Source: Lepas anatifera
Taxonomy: Eukaryota; Arthropoda; Thecostraca; Lepadidae
Reading direction: 5' to 3'
Assembly (NCBI GenBank): GCA_034440635.1
Contig: JAOTON010000897.1
Location: forward strand, 806,001 to 870,000
Length of the DNA: 64,000 bases
Positions 1-11,816 of this stretch are shown here, piece after piece; position 1 is the first letter of the stretch, and each line of letters starts with the position of its first letter. Made by a program: the position numbers and the translations under genes. The notes under the pieces were generated by a model. That model searched no databases, had not been told where the DNA came from, and saw nothing but the letters and a program-made list of their open reading frames with translations.

Positions 1-2758
1 TCAGGGAAAGCAATTCACTTTTGCGACGGCGTGGGATTTCTCATTGTCATCACAGTTCTGGCGTACCTCGGGTGTTTCTACTACTTCGGACTGAAGCCGG
101 CATGGAGGCTGCTGATGAGAAGTGGTCCTGGCCAGAGGATGCTGGAAAATGGTTGGAGGCCGTTTGTGAAGATTTGCAACTATACCTGGGCCAACAGGTG
201 AGCGCTGTGGGTGCTAGTCCTTGGAAATACGGCTTCTAGTCCGGACAATAAGTTTTCTGTGTTCTTGTTTCCCCTAAAACCCTAAAATTATCCTACAATA
301 GCGACCGGTCTTCTCCGTCCCACAATAAGACTCTCACAATCGCTTCAATTTTGGCAGATGGGTGCGGCTGGCGACTTCGCTGGTGGTGTTTGCCGCCATT
401 CTCACCTACCTGATAGTGGACACAGTCGATGAGCGGTCCCGCATGGTGTCTGCCTTCGGAATAGTGGCTTTCGTCTTCCTCAGCTGGATCTTCTCGCACA
501 ACATGGCCAAGGTATGCGCATCTGCTTCGCATTGGTCCAGTGTACCCGCGTTTTCTTGTTGGCCAACGACTTGGACAATTTGACCACTCTATGTAAACGT
601 TCAATCGTTTTTCTTCCCAAGCTCCGCGGTGTCAGCGGGCATGTAGGGTGCCAGGTGTGACCCCTGGGGGCGTGCTGCAGGATTGGGTCTCAGCACGAGC
701 AGCTGTTGCCCTCTTCCATGCTTTTAGAACGCCAAATCGAGCGCTATCTCTGTACCCTACTCAAGGCTGGAGATATCTTCTCCACCGATGGGAAGGGCGA
801 TCCTGGATGGGTTAACGCTGGCATAGTAATACAAGCCCTATACAAAGTCGATGGGAGACCCAAAATCCAGGGAGGCCCTGACCCCCAACACCCCTGGATC
901 TCCACCCCTTACCTCACTCCTCGCACAGCTGAGCGCGCGTTTGCTTCTTCATAGCAACACGGCCAAGTCGTCTCGCCCTCTCGGCTGCGGCGGAAAGGAT
1001 TGATGGAGATTGAGGAAGGCGCGGCGAGTGGGGTAGGAAGGCAACCCTCGATGTGGTGTTCCAGGAAGCTGGAAGTAGAGTTTTGAAAGAGGCAGCAGTT
1101 AGGAACTTGTGCTGAAGCTCAGTCCCGCAGCATGCCCCCGAAAAAGTTGGACCTGACACCGCGCATGCACGCCGCGGCCGCCGAGCGTGGGAAACCAAAC
1201 GAAGTGGTTGGTCAAGTGGTTGGTCAATACCATCGAATGTAAACAGGGCACGCAATATGAACACTAAGTTACGCTCACTAAAGAAAATGGACGGTTAGCC
1301 CACTTTTTAACACGCGCATTGACGGGGGCAGGTACCCGCCCCCCCTCGGGTTTTTTGGAGAGAGCATAAAAACGGCGGCGCGTAGCGCCGCCGTACTTGG
1401 CATACCCTTTCCCTCATCATTTTTGCAACCTTTGTCAAAATTTTAAGGTTAGGTCATCTCAGGTCAGGTCACCAGTACAGGTCAAGTGACCTGACCTCAA
1501 ACAAGTTTAAGATAGTATAAGTCGGAACAGGGTTAACTTATCCGATTGAAACTCATATCACAGAATGGACCCATCGAGTTCTCTAAAATATGTTCCTATT
1601 TTTGATATCGATGACCTAAGGTCAGGTACGAGCCATGACCTCTCCATTGGAAATACATGGGGAAAATGGCTTTAACTGAATAACTTAGTAAGTGATAACG
1701 ATAGAACGTTTATTTTAACTGCATTAGATTCACCTTGTCTTTGCGGTTCTAATGATATGCATTTTATCTAAATTTACCTTGACCTGACCTCAGGTCAGGT
1801 CAAAGTCCTTGTTTTGACCTAGCAAGGTCATATTATAGATCATTTGATTTGGCTTGCTGCGAGGAGTCATAAACTTCAAGTCGTTTTGCTCTGTCTTTAT
1901 TTGTTCAGATGTAATGACCGAAAACCTTCATTTATGTACATGTTATCCCTATGACGGCATGTTTTGACCTCTAGTGACCTTAAATGTGACCTGACAAAAA
2001 ATGTTTCTAATATTTTTTATGGAGAAGTGGATGGCCTACCCAACGCCGTTTACCGTTTTTTGCTACCTACCGTGGTTCTCGAGATCTTAGGGGGGCGCGT
2101 ACCTACCCCCCGTCAAAGTGAAGATGGCTCAGACCCCCGTCAAAGCCGTTTTGAATAGGAAATGCGCTAGGTGATCCCCACTTGAATTTGCCCATCGTTT
2201 TTTGGTTCTTCGGAAAGCTGGACTCTGTTCAAACATACATGAAGGGAAGCTCAATAATATATCAAAATTGGATGTTTGGAAACGCCTATTCACAAAACCA
2301 GCCTCAGAAGCTATAATTATTTTAGCTCGGCCAAAGCGGTGCAAATGCAGGTCTTGCTGAAAAAAGCGTTTTACCACTGGCAAAACCGGGCTGAAGTTAA
2401 GCACCCTGTTTGTTCTCCAGGTGGTGTGGCGCCACGTCCTATGGGGGCTAGCTCTTCAGCTGCTGTTCGGCATCATCATCCTTCGCTGGGATTTCGGGCG
2501 CCAGGTTTTCAAATGCCTGGGAGATAAAGTGACTGGGTTCCTTAAATACACCGATGAGGGCAGCAAATTTGTCTTCGGCTTCCTCATCGACGACTTCGTG
2601 TTTGCATTCAAGGTGAGGTGTTGAGTGGAGATCGTTGGAAAACCAATAATTTGCTTTCAATCACATTGTGGCTGTATATTTACTGAATTACACTTCACAT
2701 GCTTATGTTTTCATTATCATTCAGCAGTAATTGTCAGCTGCATTTTATAGATAGTATA

Positions 2759-2816
<58 letters not shown>

Positions 2817-2839
2817 AATATATATATAAATATAAATAA

Positions 2840-2930
<91 letters not shown>

Positions 2931-5867
2931 TATTTTAATATCAGTGAAAATGCGACTGTCCAGGGCCAATGTTAGCCACATAAAGCCCAATGTTGCCCAT
3001 ATAGCTTGGGAAAATATCGGAAAAATGGCTGGAATGTCTTCTTCCCTAATGTAATAATTCATATTGTCTAATATTGTCCTTCACTCTACAACTGAGACTG
3101 GTACCCAATGAGACGCAAATAAGTCCTCCTAAATCATATGGTGTAAGAATCTTGTCCGTTGGCTACTAATAATGTGCTGTGGGGGATCATCTTCTCTATC
3201 ATTAGACTCCACATACGGTTTTCATCGGGGAAATCTTATCTTGTTCCCGGTAAGAATAGGTCGGTGTTGAGGAAACTAGGTCATTTTCTGACCTCTACTT
3301 CTATCATTCGGAAGCACACATTTATAAATGAAAGGCAGCCTCCCAAATTGCGGTAGTGCTGCCGTAAGGGCTGATTACCTACTATGTAATATAATAAGAT
3401 ACTATTTTAGATGTAAAATATCACCTTCCTACCTTTAAAGTGATAAGGCGTTAACTAGGGCAGGGAGTCAACACCAAAAGCGTGCAGGTGTGGGACGCTC
3501 TGGGGTTCGGGTGTAACAGTCGGCATCATTAGGGAGGTGTGGGACGCTCTGGGGTTCGGGTGTAACAGTCGGCATCATTAGGGAGGTGTGGGACGCTCTG
3601 GGGTTCGGGTGTAACAGTCGGCATCATTAGGGAGGTGTGGGACGCTCTGGGGTTCGGGTGTAACAGTCGGCATCATTAGGGAGGTGTGGGACGCTCTGGG
3701 GTTCGGGTGTAACAGTCGGCATCATTAGGGAGGTGTGGGACGCTCTGGGGTTCGGGTGTAACAGTCGGCATCATTAGGGGAGGTGTGGGACGCTCTGGGG
3801 TTCGGGTGTAACAGTCGGCATCATTAGGGAGGCGTGGGACGCTCTGGGGTTTCGGGTGTAATAGTCGGTATCATTAGTGAGATGTGGGACGCTCTGGGGT
3901 TCGGGTGTAACAGTCGGCATCATTAGGGAGGTGTGGGACGCTCTGGGGTTCGGGTGTAGCAGTCGGCATCATTAGGGAGGTGTCGGACGCTCTGGGGTTC
4001 GGGTGTAACAGTCGGCATCATTAGGGGAGAAGACGCAGTGGTGTTGTCATTTTCCTACTTATACATGCGTGAGTGGCATTCAAGCAGCTTAGCAATGTAA
4101 TTCCATCACCACCAATTAACAGCACAGCTTCAGAAGCTCACAAAGAGCTTTGTCTGTGTGCCCGGGCCTACCATATAGACCTTGGGCCACTTTGGACCTA
4201 TTTCAGGCTATTTTTATATCACGAAATGGTATATGCGACTGGAGCCCGCCAGAAACACTCCTCGACGTGATAAACTGCTTGTTTCTCCTTTCTAGACTGA
4301 ATAAAAATGTTTCCTGCTGCTTTTACTGTATTGATATAGATGACATTGCATGCTGTTGCTATAAACTGTCCGGATTGCTATAAACTCCCCTGAAGTGGAA
4401 ATAATTTTAGTATAGAGGACTCTTAAGACTAGGTAAAAGAGTTGGAAACGCGACAACGCGTTGACGCTTCTCCTTTTCAAACACCCGACGTGCTGGCTGG
4501 ACTCCGGTTCCCTAAAGCTTTAACTGGCTTATATCCTGGAATCCTACGCTGAAAATGTATTAATCAGGCACATTCCTTCTAAAAAAATCAGGAAGGCATG
4601 GGCCACGGCGTTTGACAGAGACATCTCAGGATAACTGGTCTCGCTGTAGAAATGTTAATTTTCTTATGACTAAATACGAACATATAATCATTCCTCATGC
4701 AGAAATCTCCAACTGAGATTTTAAGAAGTGACTAGTTAAAATGCTGCTATTTTATACCAGAAGAACGGATAGGTGGAGCTTTGAAATACTTACTACTTTG
4801 ATATATTATGTCATTTAATTTCACAGAATTAATGTTGTGTTTCTGCTCAGGTTCTGTCCGTCATCATCTTCTTCAGCTTCTCCATCCAAATACTCTACTA
4901 CTACGGCATCATGCAGTTTGTCATCATGAAACTCGGATGGGTTCTGGAAGTGACTGTGGGAACCACTGCCTGCGAAAGCGTCAGTGCGGCAGCAAACATC
5001 TTCGTGGGACAAACGGAAGCGCCCTTGCTGGTGAAGCCGTTCATAGCACGCCTTACCAGGTCCGAGATCCATGCTATCATGACCGGAGGATTCGCCTCAA
5101 TCGCAGGATCAGTTTTTGCTGCGTACGTCCTATTCGGAGTCTCTCCTTCGCACCTGTTGTCTGCAAGCTTCATGTCTGCTCCGGCCGCGCTGGCTATCTC
5201 CAAACTCGTCTACCCAGAAACTGAGCGCTCCAGAACCACTACAAATGACATCAACATCGAAAAAGGCGACGAGATCAATGCACTGGACGCCGCATCCCGG
5301 GGAGCGATGTCGGTGGTCAAAATCTGCGGCTACATTGCTGCATCTCTCATCGCCTTCATCGCCTTCATCGCGTTCGTCAACGGCGTGCTCGGCTGGCTGG
5401 GCGAGCTGGTGGGCTTTGCAGCTGTGTTCGGAAAGCCTTTGTCCTTCCAGTACATTGCTTCTTTTGTCTTCAGGCCGGCTGCTTGGCTAATGGGCGTGCC
5501 CTGGTCGGAATGTGGCTATGTCGGAGAGCTGATTGCCCTCAAGACTATCCTCAATGAGTTCGTGGCTTACGGCGAGTTGAAAAAAATGGTGGCGGCGAAC
5601 CTTCTGTCTGCGCGGGGCACCATTATAGCAACATACGCCCTCTGTGGGTTCTCGAACTTCGCAGCCATTGGGATCCAGATCAGTGGATTAAGTGCAATGG
5701 CGCCAGAAAGGAAGTCGGACATCGCGCGCCTGGCCTTAAGCGCTATGATGGCGGGAAACATCGCCTGCTTTCTGACAGCCTGTGTGGCGGGAACGCTCAT
5801 CAGTGACTCCAGTTCTGTGCCGGGTGCCGTCGTGGAGGCGGTCACCAACGCTAAGGCAACTGCTTAG
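1..5867 (+). CDS. SLC28/CNT nucleoside transporter, copy A (5' end outside window)
   Basis: Sodium-coupled concentrative nucleoside transporter of the plasma membrane, importing nucleosides with Na+. Visible coding exons are 1-197, 358-511, 2421-2612 and 4851-5867 (stop TAG 5865-5867); all junctions are GT-AG and the phases (2, 0, 0) join into one open frame. The last exon carries QTEAPLL and [12 protein letters not shown], which fits the known CNT signature (G/A)xKx3NEFVA(Y/M/F), plus [15 protein letters not shown] in the substrate/sodium-binding region and several hydrophobic segments. The N-terminal exons are missing to the left; copy B shows three earlier coding exon parts. Exon 1-197 is only roughly 70% alike in protein to copy B, while the next three exons are almost identical. 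Copy A has no visible frame damage. Substrate preference cannot be judged. Confidence 0.95.
512..2420 (+). other. Intron of SLC28 copy A with transposon remnants
   Basis: Intron between AAG|GTATGC and TTCTCCAG|GTGG. It holds an AGGTCA-rich TTAA element (listed separately) and, at about 800-930, a stretch resembling 33005-33125 inside the large hAT nest (shared words such as 'atacaagccct' and 'gggatctccaacc'-like text), so it is probably a fragment of the same hAT family. Confidence 0.6.
1307..2155 (+). mobile_element. TTAA-flanked, AGGTCA-rich DNA element, copy 1
   Basis: Begins with TTAACACGCGCATTGAC followed by a G-run and ends with a decayed inverse of it. Subterminal GC palindrome at 1372-1394 (ACGGCGGCGC, GTA spacer, inverse). 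The body holds about 18 exact AGGTCA/TGACCT hexamers by my count in about 850 bp, where chance would give fewer than one. No transposase is encoded. The TTAA ends suggest a piggyBac-type non-autonomous element (inference). Same family as the copies at 12395, 12990, 19087 and 50733. Confidence 0.8.
2752..2927. repeat. TA microsatellite
   Basis: Nearly pure (TA)n with a short interrupted TAAATA core near 2815-2845, in the intron of SLC28 copy A. Open frames across it (Tyr-Ile repeats) are not genes. Confidence 0.97.
3487..4035. repeat. 49-bp minisatellite, about 11 copies
   Basis: Head-to-tail copies of a 49-bp unit beginning GGTGTGGGACGCTCTGGGG and ending GGCATCATTAGG. Most copies are identical; a few carry one-base changes or a one-base insertion. 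Located in the intron before the last exon of SLC28 copy A. There are no unique spacers, so it is a plain tandem repeat. Confidence 0.97.
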
Positions 5868-6142
5868 CTAGGGGTGCAGAGAATATGCGTTGGTGAATGG
5901 GATGCCTTTGGCCATTAGTACTGTTAACGAGTGCCTCACAAGGTATGAGTGAATCTCGAGGGTCAGTTTTTTTCAACGAGTTTGGTCTTCTATTACTAGT
6001 GACGTAAACCAATCAGCCTACCAAGGTTTTGCATTCGTGTGACAGTTCGTATTTCTGAAGCTGTACCCCGTTCCCGTCCGATCGATCTGTAACATTTATA
6101 AGGTCGACCGCGAGCACCTCTGTTTCCCCTGTTTTAGGCAAG
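5868..6142. other. 3' flank of SLC28 copy A
   Basis: Likely 3' untranslated and flanking DNA. No AATAAA was found close to the stop codon, so the polyadenylation site is not assigned. Confidence 0.4.
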
Positions 6143-6364
6143 CACTGGCGGGTCCAAGGAGGAGGCAAAGGGGGGTTTAGGTGGGCCACAGGTGACCCCC
6201 ACCAAAAACTGAAATAGTATGTTTTACCCCCAATTACAATTTTTTATTCCTTCTTAAAAAAAATCATTTTTTATACTATATTGCGATTTTTTCTCGATTT
6301 AGCCTCCCTCCTTCCAAAGTATTGGTTTGGCCCCCTTTAAAAGTTGTTTCTGGTTCCGCCAATG
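6143..6364. mobile_element. Short hAT-type MITE
   Basis: Ends CACTGGCGGGTCC and GGTTCCGCCAATG are imperfect inverted repeats. Flanked by 8-bp duplications taggcaag (6135-6142) and taggcaaa (6365-6372), 7 of 8 matching, as expected for hAT insertion. 222 bp, non-coding. Confidence 0.75.
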
Positions 6365-6372
6365 TAGGCAAA

Positions 6373-7072
6373 TGAAATATTCAAATGAGCGCTTGATAAG
6401 TGCTTTAGTGATATTTGTAATCGGTGGGCTCTGTTATGCAGGCTGCTGGCTCAATCTAAATCTTCCTTCACTACTATTTTGGTGTGCTGATATCTTTGGT
6501 TTGTTTTTGCATCCCTTGCCATGGTTAAACCATACCAGCCTTCTTATTATTCATTCACCTGTCCCAGTCCAAGGACCATTTTAGTGCTTATTTTTCAGCG
6601 TGCTGTAGATGTTGTGTGCGGGATGGTACGTGGGGCTCCAATTGTATCGTTTTTATTTTTGATACTTTTTTTAAGAATTTGCTCATGCATTCATGAAGAA
6701 GTCGGTGAATGTCTGGGTATCGGCAAAATACGTCGGATTTGGACACGTTTAGACGCGTGCCCACCTGCCGGTGGGGCAGTTTTCTCCCACTTCGGTGTAG
6801 AGGCGTACACTTGGGCGCTTAAATGTAGTACACACCCCCGGCACCAAACCTTAGCATCTTTATGAGCCGATGCTTTTGTCGTACACCTTTCCAAATTTTT
6901 AGCTCTGTAGTTACCTCCGTCCACTTAACAGAGGCTGCTAATTATCGGATAGCCCCCACACAAAACAGAAATCGTGTGACCCAAATTAATCACTTCTCAC
7001 TATACACTGCGCACTATATAGGCACAGCCACGGTCAACGCCAGGTCAAAGTTTTGGTTGTTCAATTGAATTG

Positions 7073-7131
<59 letters not shown>

Positions 7132-9047
7132 TTTTTAATTAAGGTAACGGTCTTCAGAACTCTATACAGTATCATGGCGACTTACGACTCATTTTCTACT
7201 ACTCTAAATTATATCTACACAAAAATTCAAAAGAACAAAAACGGTGCAGTACAACTGCAAATTAAGTTCCCTTGTCGGTGGCACATAACTAGTTTCGCTG
7301 TCCTTGGCACATAGCCAGATGTCTCCTGAAAGTTTAGCTCGAGGCTGGGATATCCATACCTGACTTCAGCATACCATGCCAGTCACGAGCTTTTTGAACA
7401 TTTTGGCTCTCACTGAAAATTCTACCCACGGTTCGCTTGACTAAGACATTTACATAGAGCCACGCAGTTAATAGCGAGAACATGCAAAAAAGCTCAGGTA
7501 AGTCCCCAAATTTTTTGGGACGTCCCCCTCATTCGCGAGTTTGGGTGGATGCGTTACCCGTGTCCCCCACTTTCGATGTCCATGAGTGTATACCTATAGG
7601 TAATACATGTGTAATTTTTACTATTCAATGCACCATTAGACGTCGGATGTCAAAACTGGTGAAGTGATGCCGAGCGATATACCCGATTTTTGGCTCTCCA
7701 AATTTGTTTCCAAAAATTTGGCTTCACATTATAGTATTTTCTAATCTTTGACATCGATGAATATTTTGGGATTTTGGCTACCTTGACCAGAACTGTAGGT
7801 AACAGTAGTGTTTCTTTTGTTCTCCATTCCGATTCAATGTGGAAAAGAAAAGGCATATACTTGTCAAAAAGTGTCAGTTATTTCACATCCCTAAACCAGA
7901 GCCAAGTGTCAAACATCGTCTCTTCTCCCCGACCCATCTGAGCCAAACGGGGCTGATTGTACATCTTCTAGCATAAAATCCGTATATGGATAAGGATGCC
8001 ATTGTATGGGCCTGCTTTGCTCAATTTATCTGGTTTTATGTTTCCTCAGTATTTGTGGTGGCTCATATGTCAGTAAGTTTTCTTTTGGTTGTTAGTTTAA
8101 TGGTGGTGACGGACATCGTTTTTGTTACTCAATTTAGCTGAAATTGGAGTTTGCGCCCCCTACCGGTCAAAGTTGTGGATTTCAGCGTTTATGAATCATT
8201 ATGTAGGGACCGAGATTGGTTGTGAATTTCGGAAACGCACCCTATCTTTAGTCTTAGCCATTGTTTACTCCATACTGACGTTCCGTGAGGGAAACCGAGT
8301 ATTTTATTCGTATTAAAAACCTGGCGCGCTAGTTTGAGAGACTCCTGGCTGTTTTACCTGCAAATGTGATCACGCCTTGTGAAATAGTCCATGTGTAACT
8401 CAGTTTGCATACCGTCAATTTTCGTCGTTGTGAATTGTTCGGGATATTCCGGGAGAGCCAGTGTTGACGAATTACGCCATGTATATGCATTTCGTTAAAT
8501 TGAATTGTGGTAACTTCTAGCCGAGTTCTGAGCTTTGCATGCCCATATTTTTGTAGAACATCTCCTGAGGTTAAGAGTTGATTTCTAGAATAATATGGGT
8601 GAAGTGAAGGAAACGTGTGTGCTTTTTTATATTTGTACCTGCTAAGAGTTTTAGTCTAGTGTTTTCCATGTTTTAACTTCCAAGGAAAAGTGTTGCAGTC
8701 GGCGAGTATTTACCCAGTCATAATGTTTGATGTACGATAAATAAATGTGTTCATCAGACAACTTAGGGTAATGTCCAGCATCGAGAGCGAAAAGTAAAAA
8801 TCATCTCAGTAAAGTGAGACAGCCAGACACAGGGCAGAGTTGTTCAGCCGCTAATCATCCGACCACAGGACCCAATTCGATCTTTGCAACTGGTAGAAAT
8901 CCCGGAAGGTACAAACATAATATATGACATGAATTTAGGGACCTGTTCAGAGAATTTAGACAACACTTTTGTTAATCTCTCTGCTTGTTTCATCGTTTTG
9001 GTAAATTAACACCAGTTTTATTTACACCGAAACAGTTGAGAGATTTC
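6373..9047. other. Intergenic, no gene recognised
   Basis: AT-rich sequence with no convincing coding region on either strand. It contains a (TA)n microsatellite at 7075-7130 and otherwise nothing I can name. Confidence 0.5.
7075..7130. repeat. TA microsatellite
   Basis: Pure alternating TA run of about 56 bp. Confidence 0.97.
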
Positions 9048-9735
9048 GCAGTGTTGAGTCGGGGAGCATGAGCAGTGTTGAGCCGGGGAGCATGAGCAGT
9101 GTTGAGCCGGGGAGCATGAGCAGTGTTGAGCCGGGGGAGCATGAGCAGTGTTGAGCCGGGGAGCATGAGCAGTGTTGAGTCGGGGAGCATGAGCAGTGTT
9201 GAGCCGGGGAGCATGAGCAGTGTTGAGCCGGGGAGCATGAGCAGTGTTGAGCCGGGGAGCATGAGCAGTGTTGAGCCGGGGAGCATGAGCAGTGTTGAAC
9301 CGGGGAGCATGAGCAGTGTTGAGTCGGGGAGCATGAGCAGTGTTGAGCCGGGGAGCATGAGCAGTGTTGAGCCGGGGAGCATGAGCAGTGTTGAGCCGGG
9401 GATCATGAGCAGTGTTGAGCCGGGGAGCATGAGCAGTGTTGAGCCGGGGAGCATGAGCAGTGTTGAGCCGGGGAGCATGAGCAGTGTTGAGCCGGGGAGC
9501 ATGAGCAGTGTTGAGTCGGGGAGCATGAGCAGTGTTGAGCCAGGGAGCATGAGCAGTGTTGAGCCGGGGAGCATGAGCAGTGTTGAGCCGGGGAGCATGA
9601 GCAGTGTTGAGCCGGGGAGCATGAGCAGTGTTGAGCCGGGGAGCATGAGCAGTGTTGAGCCGGGGAGCATGAGCAGTGTTGAGCCGGGGAGCATGAGCAG
9701 TGTTGAGCCGGGGAGCATGAGCAGTGTTGAGCTGG
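9048..9735. repeat. 24-bp minisatellite, about 28 copies
   Basis: Tandem copies of GTTGAGCCGGGGAGCATGAG plus CAGT. Variants are single-base (GAGTCGG, GAACCGG, GATCATG), with one extra G near 9133. Because the unit is a multiple of three without stop codons, it is open on both strands (SSVEPGSM repeats forward, LLMLPGST repeats reverse). I read it as a non-coding satellite. Confidence 0.97.
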
Positions 9736-10042
9736 AGCTTATACGCTGATTAGATGTTACATCTTAAGCATCCTTTAATCCTGGATGCAAAATGGAGCAC
9801 TTTTTCTGTGATTAATGCGTGGATTCATTAGACATCTTTAGGCAATGTTCCTTAACCAATATCGAAGAACAAAAAAATATAGTAAGGTCTGTGCAGGTGA
9901 TAGATCACTCTGAGAATTGCATGCATATATTCTTAGCATGTTCCTGGCCCTCAAGTACGCTGTTTGAGCATCTGATCTCTCAGAGGCTAATCGATGAGAA
10001 TTTGCACCATCTTGCATCCAGTATTCGGGAGGCAGGCAACTA

Positions 10043-11310
10043 CTCACCTCTCTCGACGTTGAGAGTTTATTCACAAACGTTTCCGTGAAAGAGACAACCA
10101 ACATCATCATAGACGCTGCTGTGTACAATCACCCGACTCTATCACCTTTGAAGATACCGAAGAAGATCCTCGAAAAGATGTTGTTACCGTGTACCACAGA
10201 GGCGCCATCCCGTAACCCAGATGGCAAGCTTTACAGACAAATAGAAGGCATCGCCATGGGCTCCCCCTAGGGTGCCTGTTTGCGGATATGTACATGTGCC
10301 ACGTGGGAAACAAAGTGCTATCGAACCCCGAGCTGAGACCCTACACCTTCTGCCGCTACGTGGATGACTGCTATCTAGATGTCCGTGATGAAATCCACCT
10401 TCAAAGCCTAGTAGAGGCATTCAAAGATCATTCCGTACTGAACTTTACAATCGAGATCAGCAAAGAGAACCGGATTCACTTCCTGGATGTAGACATCGAC
10501 TGTTACAATGGAGTCCTAAAAACTAATGTCTTCAGAAAACCAACGGACAGTGGGCAATGCATGAACGCGGCAAGTGTTCGTCCGGATCGCTATACACTAG
10601 GTGTGATCCGGGCATTCATACGAAGGGCCTTCCACCACTGTTCTGACTGGAACAGCATACACGCCGAGCTACAACGCACGAAACTCATCAACAACGGGTA
10701 TTCGAACCGTATCATCGACGACGAAATCCGAAAGCAAATAAGCCGACCCAAAAACAACGATTCTCCGAAAAACAACGATCCTCCGAAACCGACTAAGTCA
10801 ACACTCAATCTGTTCTACAAGAACCAAATGACGTCATCATACCGAGTAGATGAACGCGTTGTTAAGCAAATTGTGCACAACAACGTCGCCTGCACTGACA
10901 AGGTCAACACCCTGAACCTCATCGTGTACTACAAAAAGTCGAAAAACACGGCAGTTAGTCATGCGCAACAACCCGACCACGAACACAGGTCACCAAGCAG
11001 ACCAACGTAGTCTGTCAATATTTCTGTCCTGAATAAGACTGCAAGCTTCTTAAGATAAGCTACGTTGGAATGACGACCACCACTCTCTCCCGGAGAATGT
11101 CGTACCATCTGAATGATGGAGCACCACATTCAACACATGCGACAAGAACACAACCGCCGACTACTCCGAAACGACCTGGAGACCAACTCCAGAATATTGC
11201 TACGAAACAACGACCCGAAGCGACTAGAAATTTCCGAAGCTCTGCTCATAAAAAATAAGCCCGGAAATAAACAGACAACTCAAGTCCTACCTATACCTAT
11301 ATTATAGGTA
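10043..11310 (+). pseudogene. Penelope-like element, decayed RT and GIY-YIG fragment
   Basis: Carries the core of a Penelope-like reverse transcriptase: SLDVESLFTNVSVKET near 10043-10090, IAMGSP near 10250, and the catalytic YVDD at 10357-10368, followed by FLDVDI, KPTDSGQCMNAAS and the RRAFHHC/HAEL linker. The GIY-YIG endonuclease end shows ISYVGMTTTTLSRR near 11055-11099 and EALLIKNKPG near 11235-11265. Frames break at about 10265 (one-base shift next to MGSP), near 11000 and in the GIY-YIG part, so it cannot make a full protein. 5'-truncated: the N-terminal RT part is absent. It ends close to a CCTATA-type microsatellite. Confidence 0.9.
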
Positions 11311-11365
11311 CCTATCTATACCTACCTATACCTACCTATACCTACCTATACCTATCTATACGATT
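11278..11365. repeat. CCTA/TACCTA simple repeat
   Basis: Tandem 'cctatacctac' words directly after the Penelope-like fragment, probably marking its 3' end or target. Confidence 0.85.
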
Positions 11366-11763
11366 ATACCTATTCAACAACTAAGGTCTAAGCAGCCAGC
11401 CTAGATGGGGGATGCGAACACAACCCAGCATGCGACCTCCTGATTGACGTCCAACATTCAAAGAAGAAGAATTTTTTAAACATAACCTTCCCAACTCGAA
11501 TCGAAAAGTGTCATGCAATATGTATTCTGTGTGTGTATAATATTGTACCTCATGCAATATTCTGAAGATGGTGAGTGTACACCGTAACGTAAAAAGGCTT
11601 TAAATGGATACCTTTGCTAACCAAATATTTAAACTAACTCAAGAACAGCGAAAAACATTGGAAGAATTGGAGCGAGAAACGAAAAGCTAATCAACACTAA
11701 ATATTCCTTGGTCTTCAAAAAACATGTTTTATTTTTATTTTTTTATTAATCTGTATAATTTTT

Positions 11764-11816
<53 letters not shown>

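Noticed and set aside
2745..3062. Tyr-Ile repeat protein
   Set aside because: Translation of a TA microsatellite.
3487..4035. CRISPR-like regular repeats
   Set aside because: Units are adjacent without unique spacers and the genome is eukaryotic.
8990..9749. Long open frames on both strands at the 24-bp repeat
   Set aside because: Explained by a 24-bp unit lacking stops; no domain, signal or conserved flanks.
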